From Candidatus Calidifonticultor daggyaiensis (GTDB taxonomy: Bacteria; Actinomycetota; Humimicrobiia; Humimicrobiales; Humimicrobiaceae), in assembly GCA_015661035.1 (NCBI GenBank), contig JACVJA010000074.1, forward strand, positions 1 to 6,915: a DNA stretch of 6,915 bases, read 5' to 3'. The position numbers were made by a program, and so were the translations under genes. The stretch's first letter is position 1. Each line of letters begins with the position of its first letter. The notes under the pieces were generated by a model that had not been told where the DNA came from, made no database searches, and saw nothing but the letters and a program-made list of their open reading frames with translations. Below, one piece after another: positions 1 to 6,211 of this stretch.

Positions 1-2
1 AA

Positions 3-1214
3 AAGTTAAAACTTTTTCTTTTCCCAGCAGTTTTTATTTTTTTATTTCTATTTACTTTAGCGCTAACTTGCAACCAATGTAAAACCTCTACAGGTACTAC
101 TGAAACCAGTATTTCTAAAGAAGAAGGGGAAAGTTTAGCAGAAACTGCTTCTACAACAACTACATCAGAAATAGATTCTAAAAAAACAGAAAAAATTAAA
201 ACTACTATTGAAACAACATCAGCAACTGACACATCAACCGAAGAAAAAGAATTAAATAAACCACCTACAATTCAGTTAGAGATTTTCGAAGGGCCAACAT
301 ATTCCCCTGCTGATAATGTTTGTTTTTATAGAGTTAAAGCAATAGTAACTGGTAAACCAGCGCCAGAAATTGGATTTAATAGAGATGACAGCAATGGGGC
401 ATGGGGTAAAGATAAAGCCCAAGTAAATTTAAAAGAAGGCGAATCTTTTGAACTAGTAGCTGTAGCAAAAAATTCATCAGGATATGCAACTGCTTCTATT
501 AACTTAACTTGGGGTTGCAGTGGCCTCGAAGAAACTGCTACTACAAGTACGACTTCTTCAGCAGAAACTTTTAAGGTCACTGAAGTTAATGCATATGTAA
601 ACCCTACAAATTTTACTGGAATTTGTCCTGCATCTGTAACTTGGAGTGCAACAATCAAAACTAATGGACCTGGAACAGTAACATATAGATGGGAACCTGA
701 AGGCGGTCCACCACTACCAGCTCAAAACTTAACATTTACAAATGCAGGGGCACAAACAGTCTCAATAAATATAAGTTTATCAGCAGGTTACCCTGATACT
801 AAAGCCAATTACAGAATTCATATAATTGCTCCAAACGATTTAATCTCTAACTGGGCAACCCTGACATTAACTTGCTATCCAGATATTGAAGTTAGACCAC
901 CTGAAGTCAATTTTGGAACCGTTGCTGGAGATACTGCATTAACTTATGGAGTGATAGTGAAAAATACCAGTCATGGGAAATTAGATATTTTAGGTGTAAG
1001 TATAAATACTGGTACATCATTTTTTTCAATAGAAAATAATCTATGCTCATCACATAGCTTATTTATAAATGATGAGTGTACTATTACGGTAAAATTTGGC
1101 CCATTAAGTGTTATACCTCCCTCAGGTACAGGCTACCAAGGTACTCTAAGAATAAGATCAAACGATCCTGACGAATCAACAGTAAATGTGGTGTTGCGTG
1201 CAACACAAAGATAA
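3..1214 (+). CDS. Secreted (probable lipo)protein with two Ig-like domains and a C-terminal ASH/HYDIN-like domain, 5' partial
   Basis: One frame is open from base 3 to the TAA at 1212-1214, giving 403 residues; the start codon lies left of the window. The visible part begins inside a signal peptide: a Leu/Phe-rich hydrophobic run (residues 2-21) ending in ALTC, with Cys23 as possible lipidated residue. That lipobox is only approximate. A Thr/Ser/Glu/Lys linker follows (about 27-86). Then come three beta-type domains: an Ig-like unit (87-172), a second unit with an FTGICPASV motif and GPGTVTYRWEPEGG (190-291), and an ASH/HYDIN-like 'choice-of-anchor' domain (294-403) beginning IEVRPPEVNFGTV and ending with RIRSNDPDE. 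Each domain has two cysteines, which would suit one disulfide per domain in an exported protein. A second Ser/Thr linker separates the first two. A GTG at 951 gives a shorter in-frame reading but lies inside the third domain, so it is not the real start. The role is unknown; surface binding or adhesion is inferred. Confidence 0.85.
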   Translation, partial: KLKLFLFPAVFIFLFLFTLALTCNQCKTSTGTTETSISKEEGESLAETASTTTTSEIDSKKTEKIKTTIETTSATDTSTEEKELNKPPTIQLEIFEGPTYSPADNVCFYRVKAIVTGKPAPEIGFNRDDSNGAWGKDKAQVNLKEGESFELVAVAKNSSGYATASINLTWGCSGLEETATTSTTSSAETFKVTEVNAYVNPTNFTGICPASVTWSATIKTNGPGTVTYRWEPEGGPPLPAQNLTFTNAGAQTVSINISLSAGYPDTKANYRIHIIAPNDLISNWATLTLTCYPDIEVRPPEVNFGTVAGDTALTYGVIVKNTSHGKLDILGVSINTGTSFFSIENNLCSSHSLFINDECTITVKFGPLSVIPPSGTGYQGTLRIRSNDPDESTVNVVLRATQR

Positions 1215-1278
1215 AACAAAGATGAACATGTATACATTAAAAGAAATAAATAAATAAGAATGAGTAATTAAAAAAGAG

Positions 1279-1308
1279 ATAAATAAAAAGGGTATAAATA
1301 AAAAGGGG
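1279..1308 (+). promoter_or_regulatory. Duplicated 15-bp unit carrying two candidate ribosome binding sites
   Basis: The 14-mer ATAAATAAAAAGGG occurs at 1279-1292 and again at 1294-1307, a 15-bp period. The second copy is extended to GGGG and ends 11 bases before the ATG at 1320, so it is the likely Shine-Dalgarno site of the membrane protein. The first copy is too far away for normal initiation. A slippage duplication of the leader is the simplest explanation. Confidence 0.5.
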
Positions 1309-1319
1309 ATAAAATAATT

Positions 1320-1766
1320 ATGAATTCAAACACACAAATAAATAGCCAAAAAATTAATATTGGTATAATACTAGTCTTTTGGCTTATTTTTACTTTCTTT
1401 ATAATAAATACTTCCAACATTTGGTTTTGGCAATATTTCGAGCCATTAGCAAGATATGTAAGCATTTTTTTAATATTTGCTTTTCCTGTGCTAGGTATAG
1501 CACTTATAATCCTTGCCGCAAAAGTTCAGACTACTAAAGCCATTAAAGCATTTCTCATACTTACTGGTTCTTCTGCAATCGGGATAGCTTTATTTGGTGT
1601 ACTCCATAACCTTTTTTACGTTTTTTTAATAAAATTTTTTGCCAATAGATTTGGAAATGATTTTGATGAAGCAGTATTTTTTACTCTTGCTACAGTTATT
1701 TGCCCTTTAGCTTTATTAGTTGGTATAATCGGAACTATAATTTTGATCTATAGAAAAAGGACTTAA
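1320..1766 (+). CDS. Four-helix integral membrane protein of unknown function
   Basis: The product is 148 residues and I do not recognise the family. It has four hydrophobic spans at about residues 13-30, 45-67, 75-105 (long, possibly broken near 94-96) and 119-143. A short polar N-terminus (MNSNTQINSQK) and a basic C-terminus (YRKRT) suggest both ends are cytoplasmic. Acidic and polar residues fall mainly in the loop at 108-118 (ANRFGNDFDEA). There is no signal-peptide cleavage site and no obvious catalytic motif. The ATG follows a GGGG-type ribosome binding site. The gene starts 105 bp after the upstream lipoprotein gene with no convincing terminator between them, so co-transcription is possible. 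An antisense reading at 1268-1465 is a shadow. It could be an accessory or assembly factor for the neighbouring surface protein, but nothing in the sequence proves that. Confidence 0.75.
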   Translation: MNSNTQINSQKINIGIILVFWLIFTFFIINTSNIWFWQYFEPLARYVSIFLIFAFPVLGIALIILAAKVQTTKAIKAFLILTGSSAIGIALFGVLHNLFYVFLIKFFANRFGNDFDEAVFFTLATVICPLALLVGIIGTIILIYRKRT

Positions 1767-1837
1767 AAGCAACAAAATATTATAATTTGCTAACATAAAT
1801 TAACATACACCAACAATATATCGAAATATATAATTAT

Positions 1838-1866
1838 TTGAACTATTTAAGAGCTGTTTTTACAAA
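1838..1866 (+). promoter_or_regulatory. Weak candidate promoter for the + strand glycosyltransferase
   Basis: TTGAAC at 1838-1843 is followed after 17 bases by TACAAA at 1861-1866. This fits sigma-70 spacing, but the -10 matches only 4 of 6 and the region is so AT-rich that chance matches are likely. It would give a leader of about 40 nt. No clear Shine-Dalgarno sequence precedes the ATG at 1913. Confidence 0.25.
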
Positions 1867-1912
1867 TACTATTAAAAAATTAAAATAAAGTTAAAAGTTG
1901 AACTAAAAGAAT

Positions 1913-3028
1913 ATGAAAGTATGTATTGTTTCAACATATCCTCCAATAGAATGCGGTATTGCAACATATACGTCATATCTTACAAGCGAATTAAAAAAAT
2001 ACGTAGACAATATTTATATAATTAGTGAATACAGTGCCAAAGGTGAAAATGTATTTGGTATTTATGACAGTAATGAACCTGACTTGGCTCATAAAATATT
2101 TCAAGTTATAAATAAAATTCATCCGGAAGTTGTTCACATACAGCATGAATTTGGTTTGTATGGGATGCATAAAGGAGTAAATGTTATTCCACTTATTTAC
2201 AAATTAAAATTAGCAAAAACGCCAGTTGTTGTTACAATGCACACAATTTATGATCATTTTACTTATGATAATAAAATAATAACAGAAGCAATTATTAGAG
2301 CATCAGATGCTATTATTGTTCATGAAAATTATCAAAAAGAAAGTATTTTAAAAAATATCGCACAATTTAATCATATTTTTACAATACCACATGGAGTTAG
2401 AAAAGTAAGTTTTATTAAAAATGCAAAAGAAATTATAGAAAAAGAACTGTTAAAAAAAGAATCATTAAAAGATAAAAAAGCCATCCTTCTTATGGGGTTT
2501 TTTAGGCCAAGTAAAAATTTTGAGCAGATAATAAAACTATTTCCTAAAATTAAAAAGAAAGTAAAAAACTGTGTCTTAATAGTGGCTGGAGATGCAAGAA
2601 TTGGTGAAAATTTAGAATATTTAAGTTATTTAGAAGAACTCATAAAAGCTTCCGAAGCAAAAGATAGCATTATATACATTAAAGGGCATTTTGACCAAAA
2701 AAGATATGACCAAATTGTCTGCTGTGCAGATGTAGCAGTATTACCATATAAAATAACTGCACAAAGCGGAGTAATGGCTCATTTTCTTGCATACAGTATA
2801 CCGTTAGTTACTTCTGATTTAAGAGTTTTTAATGATTTATTAAATAAAGTAAAAATTGGCTTTACTTGTAAAAACGATGATGAATATATAAGTTCAATAG
2901 TAAAAGTTTTAACTGATAACAATCTACTCATAGAATTAAAAAATAATATTCAAAATTATGTAGCTAAAAACTTACTCTGGGAGATTATTGCTAAAAATAC
3001 GGTGGAAATTTATAAAAAATATATATAA
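1913..3028 (+). CDS. GT4-like glycosyltransferase (GT-B fold)
   Basis: The product is 371 residues, a normal length for a family 4 glycosyltransferase, which moves a sugar from a nucleotide-sugar donor to an acceptor in the cytoplasm. The N-terminal acceptor-side Rossmann domain opens with MKVCIVSTYPP and CGIATYT (residues 1-20) and contains VVHIQHEFGLYG (73-84). The linker to the donor domain carries PHGVR (159-163). The C-terminal donor domain has GFFRPSKN (195-202), where Arg198 and Lys201 are candidate diphosphate contacts, LIVAGDAR (222-229), and VAVLPYKITAQSG (274-286). The last replaces the classical E-x7-E motif with a QSG form. There is no signal peptide or membrane span. The same signature set occurs in the convergent gene at 3117-4358, so the two are homologues. 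The acceptor and donor sugars cannot be read from sequence. Some relatives are linked to mannoside metabolism, but nothing here shows that. The ATG lacks a strong Shine-Dalgarno site; no better upstream start is visible. Confidence 0.88.
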   Translation: MKVCIVSTYPPIECGIATYTSYLTSELKKYVDNIYIISEYSAKGENVFGIYDSNEPDLAHKIFQVINKIHPEVVHIQHEFGLYGMHKGVNVIPLIYKLKLAKTPVVVTMHTIYDHFTYDNKIITEAIIRASDAIIVHENYQKESILKNIAQFNHIFTIPHGVRKVSFIKNAKEIIEKELLKKESLKDKKAILLMGFFRPSKNFEQIIKLFPKIKKKVKNCVLIVAGDARIGENLEYLSYLEELIKASEAKDSIIYIKGHFDQKRYDQIVCCADVAVLPYKITAQSGVMAHFLAYSIPLVTSDLRVFNDLLNKVKIGFTCKNDDEYISSIVKVLTDNNLLIELKNNIQNYVAKNLLWEIIAKNTVEIYKKYI

Positions 3029-3030
3029 AG

Positions 3031-3066
3031 TATATAAAATAATAAAAATATATAAAATAATAAAAA
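3031..3066. repeat. Perfect 18-bp tandem duplication in the gap between the glycosyltransferase genes
   Basis: TATATAAAATAATAAAAA occurs at 3031-3048 and again immediately at 3049-3066 with no mismatch. It begins three bases after the stop codon of the + strand glycosyltransferase. It consists only of A and T, so slippage is a sufficient cause. The second copy supplies the left arm of the adjacent hairpin. Confidence 0.75.
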
Positions 3067-3088
3067 ATAAATTTTAAATTTTATTATT
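3056..3088. terminator. Candidate bidirectional terminator hairpin between convergent genes
   Basis: AATAATAAAA at 3056-3065 pairs perfectly with TTTTATTATT at 3079-3088, giving a 10-bp stem with a 13-base loop. A- and T-rich runs flank it on both sides, so it could serve transcripts from both directions, as expected between convergent genes. The stem has no G-C pair and would be weak, so this is supported more by position than by stability. Confidence 0.4.
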
Positions 3089-3116
3089 ATTTAAAAATAT
3101 TTTCATACATAAATAT

Positions 3117-4358
3117 TTAAAACTCAGGCGGAATATTTATTTCAACACCTTTGTATTTATGTTCTCTAGCTAACTTATACGCCTCATTATACTTATGTGC
3201 TATAACTTCCCATGAAACAACAGTTTTAAGATATTTTTTTAAATTTTCAGAAAACTCGTCCCTTAATTTTTCGTCACACGCAAGTCTAATAACTTTTTCT
3301 TTTAACATTTCCTTATTTGTAAACAATAATCCGCCTTCACTTTCTAATGTTTGTGCAGTTAAACCTTCAAGAGGTGCTGTAGTTATAAAAGGCTTTTTTA
3401 ATGCAATTATTCTTGCTAAAGTCCCAGATTGGGTCTCATCAACTGTTGGTAATACTATAAAATCACAAACAGCCATGACTTTATAATAAATTTTTCCCCT
3501 TGGAATAAATTCATAATAATGGGCAAGACCTTTTTTCTCTAAAATTTCAAGTCCTTCTTTATACTTTTCATAATCCTGTATATGTGCACTGTCTCTTAAA
3601 ATCCCACCTGCAAGCAAATCCCAGTTTTGACCGGTTCTTTTTTTGATTTCTGCAGATATTTCCTCCCACATTGATGTTAGAATATCCCATCTTTTATTTG
3701 CTTGTATCCAGCCTACAAGTCCAACCAAATGATCGCTTAAATATTTAACCTTATTTAATCCTAATTCTCTTTTTAATTTTGGAATATCTTTCTTTTCCCA
3801 CTGTATATCAGGCCTTGCACCATGCCTTATAATAATTATGTTTTTGGGAAGAACCCATTTTTTTTGTGTGAAAGTCCAGTTTAATCTCCATTTTAGATAA
3901 TCATTTTTAAAAATAACAATATCTGAGCTCTCGCAAAGTTTAAAAATAAATTCCTCCTCATATTCCTTTAATCTTCCATGAACAGTATGCGGCTCAACAA
4001 CAATTGGAAATTCACTAATTGAGGAAAGTAAATCTAAAAAACCTCTGTTCCTATCCCCAATTCCCCTGCTGTCTACATATTCATAAAGTCCATATTCATG
4101 TTGGATATGAACAACATAAGGTTTTAATTTTTTTATTTTTTCAGCTACCGGTTTCCACCACAAATACTTTTTGTTATCTATTAGCGGATACACACCCTTG
4201 CCTTTACCGTCAGTATGAGATATTACTAAAACATTCCTATCAGGGTTAGCCTTTTGGATAAATTCTCTTGCTTCTTCAGCAAAAGTAGCAATCCCACATA
4301 GCCTTGGTGGATAACTTGAAACCAAAACAATAGGTTTTTTCTCAGTTAATTTACTCAT
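3117..4358 (-). CDS. GT4-like glycosyltransferase (GT-B fold), homologue of the convergent gene
   Basis: The product is 413 residues, cytoplasmic, with no signal peptide or membrane span. The N-terminal domain has IVLVSSYPPRLCGIATF (residues 10-26) and VVHIQHEYGLYEY (82-94), closely matching the partner gene. IIRHGARP (176-183) marks the linker, VGLVGWIQANKR (212-223) the start of the donor domain, and VLPTVDETQSGTLAR (302-316) the donor-site loop, again in the (T/A)QSG form instead of E-x7-E. SWEVIAHKYNEAYKLA (382-397) is the closing C-terminal helix, matching LWEIIAKNTVEIYK in the partner. It is 42 residues longer than its partner, with longer loops around 150-175 and 250-285. The substrate is unknown. 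The ATG at 4358 has only a weak AAAGA-type ribosome site, but an extended -10 promoter lies about 54 bp upstream and the first conserved strand begins at residue 10, so this start is reasonable. Divergence between the copies suggests different acceptor or donor sugars rather than redundancy. Confidence 0.88.
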   Translation of the reverse strand: MSKLTEKKPIVLVSSYPPRLCGIATFAEEAREFIQKANPDRNVLVISHTDGKGKGVYPLIDNKKYLWWKPVAEKIKKLKPYVVHIQHEYGLYEYVDSRGIGDRNRGFLDLLSSISEFPIVVEPHTVHGRLKEYEEEFIFKLCESSDIVIFKNDYLKWRLNWTFTQKKWVLPKNIIIIRHGARPDIQWEKKDIPKLKRELGLNKVKYLSDHLVGLVGWIQANKRWDILTSMWEEISAEIKKRTGQNWDLLAGGILRDSAHIQDYEKYKEGLEILEKKGLAHYYEFIPRGKIYYKVMAVCDFIVLPTVDETQSGTLARIIALKKPFITTAPLEGLTAQTLESEGGLLFTNKEMLKEKVIRLACDEKLRDEFSENLKKYLKTVVSWEVIAHKYNEAYKLAREHKYKGVEINIPPEF

Positions 4359-4379
4359 CTAAAAAATCTTTATTATTTT

Positions 4380-4398
4380 CTAACTTAACTAAGTTTAG
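4380..4398. promoter_or_regulatory. Small inverted repeat in the leader of the - strand glycosyltransferase gene
   Basis: AACTTA (4382-4387) and TAAGTT (4390-4395) form an inverted repeat around a 2-bp centre. With one unpaired T the pairing extends to CTAA (4380-4383) and TTAG (4395-4398). It lies just downstream of the extended -10 box, between the promoter and the ATG at 4358, where a repressor could bind. The very short centre fits a DNA-binding site better than an RNA hairpin. It may be chance in AT-rich DNA. Confidence 0.3.
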
Positions 4399-4411
4399 CT
4401 GAATATTAATT

Positions 4412-4420
4412 ATTATAGCA
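4412..4420 (-). promoter_or_regulatory. Extended -10 promoter of the - strand glycosyltransferase gene
   Basis: Read on the - strand the site is TGCTATAAT: a perfect TATAAT (4412-4417) preceded by TG and one base, the classical extended -10 element. No good -35 box is present at 16-18 bp, which extended -10 promoters do not need. It would start RNA near 4405, leaving a leader of about 45 nt. Confidence 0.5.
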
Positions 4421-4465
4421 TATAAAAATTAAAATAAGTTTTTCGTAGGATTTACTTTTTCCAAT

Positions 4466-4562
4466 ATTCTTTTTAAATAAGCAATTATTCTAAATAGAAT
4501 CCTATTTTTTTATTTTTAGTTCCTATTCATAAAATAGAACCTTTAGATGCTTATTAAAGAAT
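4466..4562. repeat. 97-bp imperfect inverted repeat (long hairpin) between two - strand genes
   Basis: Four arm pairs nest in order: ATTCTTT (4466-4472) with AAAGAAT (4556-4562), AATAAGCA (4476-4483) with TGCTTATT (4548-4555), TCTAAA (4489-4494) with TTTAGA (4542-4547), and CTATTTT (4502-4508) with AAAATAG (4531-4537). That is 28 pairs separated by small bulges. Neither side is followed by a T run, so it is not a classical terminator. It could be a small mobile-element remnant, a structured RNA or a protein site. It carries no gene. Confidence 0.5.
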
Positions 4563-4648
4563 CGAAATTTACAAAGCTCTTAAAATCAAAAGATGCAATC
4601 ATAATAATATTTTTATTATAATTTAATATATAGCTTTTATGGATTTTA

Positions 4649-5535
4649 TTATTTTGTATATGTTACATTCAAACTTATATCACTCAAATCATATAAAACA
4701 TAATCTGCTTTCCCATCACCATCTGTCTGAGACATTTCAAAATATAAACAAAGCTGATACCTGTTAATATTGCTATTAACTACATTTTGTAAATCATTTT
4801 TAAGAACTCCTGGACTTTTACCAAAATTAGCTGCTAAGAGATTTACAATCTCAACACCATCTAAATTAAAATCGCCTGGGGTTACTTGTCTGGGTCCCCA
4901 ATAGACTGCTTTAATTATAAGGGGACCATAAGTTTTAAAAGGCGTGCCGGATATTATTGAAGACTTACCAGAAATTTTAGCTGATTCAATTGTCGTACCT
5001 AAAAGTTTTGAAATATCAAAGCTTATAAAACCTCTGATCTCATTATCGAACTCATTATCTCCAACGTAAATTGCTGAGTAAACAAATACATTGCCCCCAC
5101 TAATATCAGCACATTCTAAAGGAACAACTGGCATATATTCTTCAAACTTTTCTTGAGTCTCACTTGTAGATGCTTCTACTGCATTTTCTCCCTCTGATGC
5201 AGTATTTTCTACTTCAAAAGATTCTTCTGGGGATTCTTCTTGCAATACAGTCTCATTTGAATCCTGGGATTGGCTTTCATTTGATAGAATAGATTCTTCA
5301 ATTTCTTTTGTTTGTATATCTTCCGCAGTATTTGCAGCTTCATTAGTCTCATTTTCTGCCTCTACCTGTGACTGAGATGCCTCTTCAGAAGACTGGGAAA
5401 GCTTTTCTCTTATCAGTCTTGCCCTGGTAATCTACCGCAGGCACAACCTGAAAATACAAATACTAATAAAAATATAGAAAATGTCAGGACTGCTGAGCTA
5501 AAAAATAAAAGCTTTTTTGTTTTATTTATTTGCAT
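4649..5535 (-). pseudogene. Secreted lipoprotein with a C-terminal beta domain, broken by a frameshift
   Basis: The start is the ATG at 5535, preceded by a strong AAAAGGGAGGGG site. It begins MQINKTKK, then a hydrophobic run and FSGCACG, a typical lipoprotein signal with Cys31 as lipid site (Phe at -3 is slightly unusual). This frame ends at a TGA at 5413-5415 after 40 codons. A second frame, one base displaced, is open from 5431 to the TAA at 4649. It encodes a Glu/Ser/Gln-rich linker and then a roughly 155-residue beta-rich domain with YVGDNEFDNEIRGFISFDIS, GPLIIKAVYWGP, GDFNLDGV and TDGDGKADY. The slip must lie between 5434 (a TAG in the second frame) and 5413; one missing base would restore about 295 residues. 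A start at TTG 5245 would give 198 residues but no signal peptide. The Asp-rich loops may bind calcium; this is inference. The cause is either a sequencing error or true inactivation. The layout (lipid anchor, low-complexity linker, beta domain) resembles the protein at 3-1214. Confidence 0.8.
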
Positions 5536-5537
5536 AA

Positions 5538-5549
5538 CCCCTCCCTTTT
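5538..5549 (-). promoter_or_regulatory. Strong ribosome binding site fixing the lipoprotein start
   Basis: On the - strand AAAAGGGAGGGG ends two bases before the ATG at 5535, with the GGAGG core four bases from it. It is the most G-rich stretch in an AT-rich gap. It decides the start at 5535 over the internal TTG at 5245, and shows that translation of the gene begins with the signal peptide in the upstream frame. Confidence 0.75.
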
Positions 5550-5578
5550 ATGAAAATATTTTCTTTAAACATGGTTAA

Positions 5579-5607
5579 TTTATATAAAATATAATCCTAC
5601 CAAACAA
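5579..5607 (-). promoter_or_regulatory. Candidate promoter of the frameshifted lipoprotein gene
   Basis: Read on the - strand, TTGTTT (5602-5607) is followed after 17 bases by TATAAA (5579-5584). The -10 matches 5 of 6 and the -35 matches 3 of 6. It would give a leader of about 37 nt including the strong ribosome binding site. Confidence 0.35.
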
Positions 5608-5644
5608 ATACTCACTTTTTATGTCATTTTTAATACTGAATAAA

Positions 5645-5684
5645 AAAGTTACAAGTAAAGTTATGGAACATGTAAAGTTAATGG
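5645..5684. repeat. Three direct repeats of AAAGTTA upstream of the lipoprotein promoter
   Basis: AAAGTTA occurs at 5645-5651, 5657-5663 and 5674-5680. The last two sit in a longer match, GTAAAGTTATGG (5655-5666) and GTAAAGTTAATGG (5672-5684), which differ by one inserted A. They lie about 40-80 bp upstream of the candidate -35 box of the lipoprotein gene, where an activator could bind. The core is short and AT-rich, so chance is possible. Confidence 0.35.
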
Positions 5685-5950
5685 CTTAATATAGCTTAAG
5701 AGATTTATAAAATAATAAAATAATAAGATTAATTTAAGTCAAATCAAAAAATTAAATAAGACTTTTAAATTAATTTTATATATTTTAATTAAATTTTATA
5801 TCTAAACACAAGGAATATTAATTTTTTTATTAATTGATTATACACCTATGCTTAATAATTGTAAAAATATTTGTTGGTTTAGTATCATTATTTTTTATAC
5901 ATCTTTATTCAATAAATCCTAAATTTTTTTCTAATAAAAAGTTTTTTAAT

Positions 5951-6211
5951 TTATTTGTATGTTTTTTTCTTTTTACAGGAAGTTCTTCGCATGCGCCAGA
6001 TATTAAAAATAATAATGCAAACAAAAATAATAAGTTTTACCCATATACTTACTGGTGCCCAGATGGCAATAACTACCAAAATTATTCCTATAACAAAATG
6101 AACTAAAAGATTTCGCCAATCACAAATATATGATTTAAGGCCAATTAGTATCTTGGTAAAAATTATTTTGGAATTTTTATAAAAGTTTTCTCTTTTTTCT
6201 AATTTTAACAA
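5951..6211 (-). CDS. Small two-helix membrane protein co-expressed with a MarR regulator
   Basis: The product is 86 residues and I do not recognise the family. Residues 1-33 are basic and polar, including an amphipathic stretch and DWRN (31-34). Two hydrophobic spans follow at about 35-52 (LLVHFVIGIILVVIAIW) and 54-72, joined by a tight AP turn, so the protein is a membrane hairpin. The C-terminus is strongly basic (RMRR, then KKKK), so both ends should be cytoplasmic. The start is TTG at 6211, supported by AAGGAG eight to nine bases upstream. It overlaps the end of the MarR gene by seven bases, so translation is likely coupled. It is therefore probably controlled by that regulator. MarR partners are often efflux pumps or stress proteins; this one is too small to be a transporter alone. 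The + strand reading at 5834-6106 overlaps it, but lacks its ribosome site and operon setting. Confidence 0.7.
   Translation of the reverse strand: MLKLEKRENFYKNSKIIFTKILIGLKSYICDWRNLLVHFVIGIILVVIAIWAPVSIWVKLIIFVCIIIFNIWRMRRTSCKKKKTYK

Larger units (their letters stand above)
5536..5950. other. 415-bp gap without a supported gene
   Basis: This very AT-rich stretch holds the ribosome binding site and candidate promoter of the lipoprotein gene, the AAAGTTA repeats, and a hairpin-capable inverted repeat at 5729-5773. In that repeat TTAATTTAAGTC pairs with GACTTTTAAATTAA, leaving two unpaired bases and a 19-base loop. The - strand operon at 5951-6645 must end here. I see no classical GC-rich terminator, only A/T runs just after its stop. 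A + strand reading from 5834 is mostly antisense to the small membrane protein and is not supported. Confidence 0.6.

Noticed and set aside
326..658. - strand 110-residue reading frame
   Set aside because: It is antisense to a clear three-domain secreted protein and has no recognisable motif.
951..1214. Separate 87-residue protein starting at GTG 951
   Set aside because: The same frame is open from base 3 and the start falls inside the ASH-like domain, so this is the 3' end of the larger gene.
1268..1465. - strand 65-residue hydrophobic reading frame
   Set aside because: It is antisense to the four-helix membrane protein, and the hydrophobicity reflects AT-rich complement.
1845..1870. TTTAAGAGCT shared upstream of both glycosyltransferase genes (also on the - strand near 4577-4587)
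   Set aside because: Distances to the starts differ greatly and a 10-base match is expected by chance in DNA this AT-rich.
3151..4249. + strand reading frames at 3151-3486 and 4019-4249
   Set aside because: Both are antisense to the - strand glycosyltransferase, whose motifs are clear throughout.
4840..4900. Possible dockerin repeat in the lipoprotein (GDFNLDGV)
   Set aside because: Only one calcium-type loop is seen there and it lies inside a continuous beta-rich domain, not in a paired C-terminal dockerin.
5834..6106. + strand 90-residue reading frame with a hydrophobic N-terminus
   Set aside because: It is largely antisense to the 5951-6211 gene, which has a good ribosome site and an operon overlap; its Asn/Lys/Phe-rich tail is typical of noncoding AT-rich DNA.
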